Shown here: one piece after another, positions 5,797 to 8,428 of the stretch
Numbering within the stretch: the stretch's first letter is position 1
Layout: each line of letters opens with the position of its first letter
Assembly: GCA_964626595.1 (NCBI GenBank)
Contig: CAZVFU010000087.1
Coordinates: 1-8,428, forward strand
DNA from: JAWLFI01 sp964626595
GTDB lineage: Bacteria > Bacteroidota > Bacteroidia > Chitinophagales > Saprospiraceae
Direction of reading: 5' to 3'
DNA: 8,428 nt
Notes under the pieces: generated by a model
The model's input: only the letters and a program-made list of their open reading frames with translations
Database searches by the model: none
Told to the model about the DNA's origin: nothing
Position numbers and translations under genes: made by a program

Positions 5797-8428
5797 ATGC
5801 ATACGGCTTTATATAAATGTGGGTTGTTATTATTCCTTTTCATCGGGGGGCAGACGGTTTGTGCCCAGAAATACGTTCAGGGGTTTGTTGTAGATGAGAC
5901 GGGAGAGCGGCTCATTGGTGTCAATGTTGTAGGAGTGAAGAGTGGGACTGGAACGATCACAGAGCTCGACGGTAGCTACCGAATTAAACTCCCTGAATCA
6001 GAAATAGGTTTGGTGTTTTCTTATATCGGAATGGAGCGTCGCGTGGTCGATATTGATCATCGCGATACGATCAATGTCACGCTTAATGAATCTACTGCGG
6101 AAATGAAAGAAGTGGTTGTCACCGCCTACTCGGGGCCAAAAGAGCACCGGGAATTAGTAGGAAGTTACAGTCAGGCGACCAATGAGGAACTGGAGACCTT
6201 ACGGCCTATTGAGAGCTTAGATCAGATGCTGGAGGGGAAAGTAGCCGGTGTCCAGGTGGAGTCCACGGGCGGGGAGCCCGGCTTGCCGGTGAAGGTTCGG
6301 ATACGAGGGCAGGGAAGTTTTATCAATGCTCTGGGTTCGGATATTTCAGCCTCAGCACAGCCGCTGTATGTGGTGGATGGTATTCCGCTCTATGATGTAG
6401 AAGAGCTCAATGCGACGAACACAGTATTTAGTGATGTGGCCCGCCAACGACTAAATCCGCTGGCGATGCTCAATGCTGAGGACATAGAATCCATCACCGT
6501 TTTGAAAGATGCCGCAGCAACAGCTATTTATGGGGCAAACGCCTCTAACGGAGTCATACTGATCACAACCAAAAAAGGAAAAAAAGGAACGCAGCAGATC
6601 CAGTTTTCAAGTACGCAAGGGGTTTCATCCTTTATAAATGATGTAAAATTACTTGATAGCCGATCCTATGTGAACTTATATCGGGAAACGCTTTTCAACA
6701 GTGGGTTAGATCCCGCCCTGGCGGGTTCGGCAGAAACGGATACAGATTGGAGAGCTCTGGTTCGGCAAAACGGATGGAATAGTAATACGAACTTGAGCTT
6801 TAGCGGAGGAAGCGATAAAATGACCTATCGTCTCTCTTTGGGACATTTTTATCTGCGTTCTATTGGTAGGCGAAATGATATGCAACGCTATACTGCTAAT
6901 CTTTCTTTAACTCAAAAATTTTCAGAGCGCGTTCAATTGGAGTCGGGGCTCATTTTTGCGCGTATGGAAAAGGAGGCGATAAATACATTTACCGCTCAGG
7001 GCTTTCCTCCAAATATATCCCCCTATTTGCCGGACGGAACTTTCAACAACGAGGGCTTTTTTGCCACACGTCCGAACCCCTTAGCAGTATTGGCGCAAAA
7101 TGAGAATGAACATCAAAACTTCGACGTCACCGGCCGAAGCCAACTCCTTGTCCGCCTTTTCCCGTATTTACGCTTATCATCGAGTATTGGCGTTAATCTT
7201 TACAGCAATCGGCAACGCCAATTTGACTCTGCTCTGAATGGTAGTGGTCGAAATAGAAACGGTTTTTTGCGAATTAATGATGTTCAGAATTTCAGATGGA
7301 TATGGCGTGCTAAAGCGCAAGGTGGCGGCGTCTTAGCTGACCATCATCATTGGTCTTATGTCGCCGGAACCGAAGTTCAAAACCGAACGAATGAGCGACT
7401 GCAGACTCGCGCGTCAAACTTCCTATTCGATGGTCTTCGGGAGATCGATTTTGCAGCAAATGAGGACATTTCGGGAGCCTCGCGCACCTTTCGGGACGCT
7501 TTGGTTTCTTACTTCGGTGATTTATCTTACCATTATGACTACCGATATTACGCCAGTATCAGTTGGCGACAGGACGCATCGTCTTTATTCGGTGGTGATG
7601 TACAGCGAGCTCAATTTGCAGCGCTGGGCGCTTCCTGGGTATTTACGGAAGAGTCTTTTTTCCCCTGGAAGGGCATTTCCTACGGAAAGATCCGGTCATC
7701 TTTTGGGTCGACGGGGAATGCTCGTATTGGTTCATATGCCGCAGCTGGTACGTACAACTTATCTACGTCCAATCAATACGGAGGCGTATTGGGGGCACAG
7801 CCGAGAACAGCGCCGAATCCCGGGCTGGGCTGGGAATCGAATTACAAGTTTAACTTAGGGTTGGATTTGGGGTTCAGTGATGAAAAATATCGCTTGACCT
7901 TAGAATATTATCGAAATACCGTTCGAAATGCCATTACAACCATAGATGTGCCTCGCGAAAGTGGCTTTGATAATGTCATTATCAATGGAGGCAGCATGCG
8001 GAATTGGGGCTATGAAGCCTCATTTAATGTTCGAGGTCGAAAAGGCAAGGAACTGCGGTGGCGCATGAATTTCAATGTGTCACTGAATAGAAATCGCGTC
8101 TTAGAAATTCCGATCGAGCGCATCTCTCAAGCTTCTGCACAGGGTATACGTGAAGGAGAGGATATTAATACCTTATATGGAGTAAAATATGCAGGTGTCG
8201 ATCCCTATAATGGACAACCGCTGTACGAATTACCTAATGGTGCCATTACCGATAATCGCAATGAAGCCTACGATCTGGATAACCGACAGCCTATTGGCCG
8301 ATCTGCACCTTTGTATAGCGGAGGATGGACAACTTCTATCCAATGGAAACAGTGGAGTGCATCCGTTTTCCTTAATTTCTCTCAGGGGCAGGATTTTCTG
8401 ATGAGTGAATTCTACAGTTCTGATGGAC
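5797..8428 (+). CDS. SusC/RagA family TonB-linked outer-membrane transporter, C-terminus cut off by window edge
   Basis: Open from ATG 5797 to the window edge: 877 residues of a family usually about 950-1100 long, so the end of the barrel is missing. Residues 1-23 are a signal peptide ending VCA before Gln24. A carboxypeptidase-regulatory-like domain (about 25-108) runs from VQGFVVDETGERLIGVNV to a TonB-box-like EVVVTA (105-110). The plug follows (about 125-260) with LYVVDGIP (190-197) and DIESITVLKDAAATAIYGAN (229-248), then NGVILITTKKGK, the hallmark of the TIGR04056/TIGR04057 family. The rest alternates aromatic strands and loops, as in a 22-strand barrel. Such proteins import glycans, peptides or other nutrients with a SusD-like surface lipoprotein, powered by TonB-ExbBD. 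No N-terminal STN signalling domain is present, so control through a FecR-type anti-sigma factor by this protein is unlikely. A susD-like gene would be expected directly downstream. Substrate cannot be told from the sequence. Confidence 0.96.
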   Translation, partial: MHTALYKCGLLLFLFIGGQTVCAQKYVQGFVVDETGERLIGVNVVGVKSGTGTITELDGSYRIKLPESEIGLVFSYIGMERRVVDIDHRDTINVTLNESTAEMKEVVVTAYSGPKEHRELVGSYSQATNEELETLRPIESLDQMLEGKVAGVQVESTGGEPGLPVKVRIRGQGSFINALGSDISASAQPLYVVDGIPLYDVEELNATNTVFSDVARQRLNPLAMLNAEDIESITVLKDAAATAIYGANASNGVILITTKKGKKGTQQIQFSSTQGVSSFINDVKLLDSRSYVNLYRETLFNSGLDPALAGSAETDTDWRALVRQNGWNSNTNLSFSGGSDKMTYRLSLGHFYLRSIGRRNDMQRYTANLSLTQKFSERVQLESGLIFARMEKEAINTFTAQGFPPNISPYLPDGTFNNEGFFATRPNPLAVLAQNENEHQNFDVTGRSQLLVRLFPYLRLSSSIGVNLYSNRQRQFDSALNGSGRNRNGFLRINDVQNFRWIWRAKAQGGGVLADHHHWSYVAGTEVQNRTNERLQTRASNFLFDGLREIDFAANEDISGASRTFRDALVSYFGDLSYHYDYRYYASISWRQDASSLFGGDVQRAQFAALGASWVFTEESFFPWKGISYGKIRSSFGSTGNARIGSYAAAGTYNLSTSNQYGGVLGAQPRTAPNPGLGWESNYKFNLGLDLGFSDEKYRLTLEYYRNTVRNAITTIDVPRESGFDNVIINGGSMRNWGYEASFNVRGRKGKELRWRMNFNVSLNRNRVLEIPIERISQASAQGIREGEDINTLYGVKYAGVDPYNGQPLYELPNGAITDNRNEAYDLDNRQPIGRSAPLYSGGWTTSIQWKQWSASVFLNFSQGQDFLMSEFYSSDG

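Noticed and set aside
7358..7858. 166-residue open frame inside the SusC-type gene
   Set aside because: The overlapping frame carries an uninterrupted SusC/RagA barrel; this frame has no domain or plausible start context.
1..8428. CRISPR array, tRNA or rRNA genes, insertion sequences, phage or defence genes
   Set aside because: I saw no regularly spaced repeats, no cloverleaf, no transposase or integrase motifs and no defence domains in any open frame; all long frames are accounted for.

Overview
The window reads as a chromosomal segment of a member of the Bacteroidota (Bacteroidetes), possibly from the Saprospiria or a neighbouring class. The class is only an impression from gene style. The phylum rests on several features: a SusC/RagA-type TonB-linked outer-membrane protein; a TIGR03643/DUF2805 small protein; promoter-like boxes of the Bacteroidota TAnnTTTG type placed very close to start codons; no clear Shine-Dalgarno sequences; and a structured intergenic element that resembles one recurring between Bacteroidota genes.

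Layout from left to right. (1) 1-1571, minus strand: an exported M1-family zinc aminopeptidase, cut by the left edge so that its C-terminus is missing. (2) 1572-1901: a 330-base gap holding an AT-rich upstream region for the peptidase and, at about 1698-1866, a GC-rich, strongly folded element that is the best candidate for a non-coding RNA. (3) 1902-2168, plus strand: an 88-residue TIGR03643/DUF2805 protein. (4) 2204-3133 and 3135-4217, plus strand: a NodB-type polysaccharide deacetylase followed one base later by a GNAT-type acyltransferase, evidently a translationally coupled pair that may modify a glycan. (5) 4229-5617, minus strand: mnmE, the tRNA wobble-uridine modification GTPase, complete and convergent with the acyltransferase with only 11 bases between them. 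(6) 5618-5796: a divergent promoter region. (7) 5797-8428, plus strand: a SusC/RagA outer-membrane transporter cut by the right edge; its SusD-type partner would be expected just outside the window.

Most of this is ordinary Bacteroidota housekeeping and envelope biology, and I see no defence system, mobile element, CRISPR array, tRNA or rRNA. The parts most worth following up are the structured RNA-like element at 1698-1866, the deacetylase with a roughly 65-residue insertion between its metal-binding motifs coupled to an acyltransferase with an unrecognised C-terminal half, and the palindrome just downstream of the best -7 box in front of the SusC gene.
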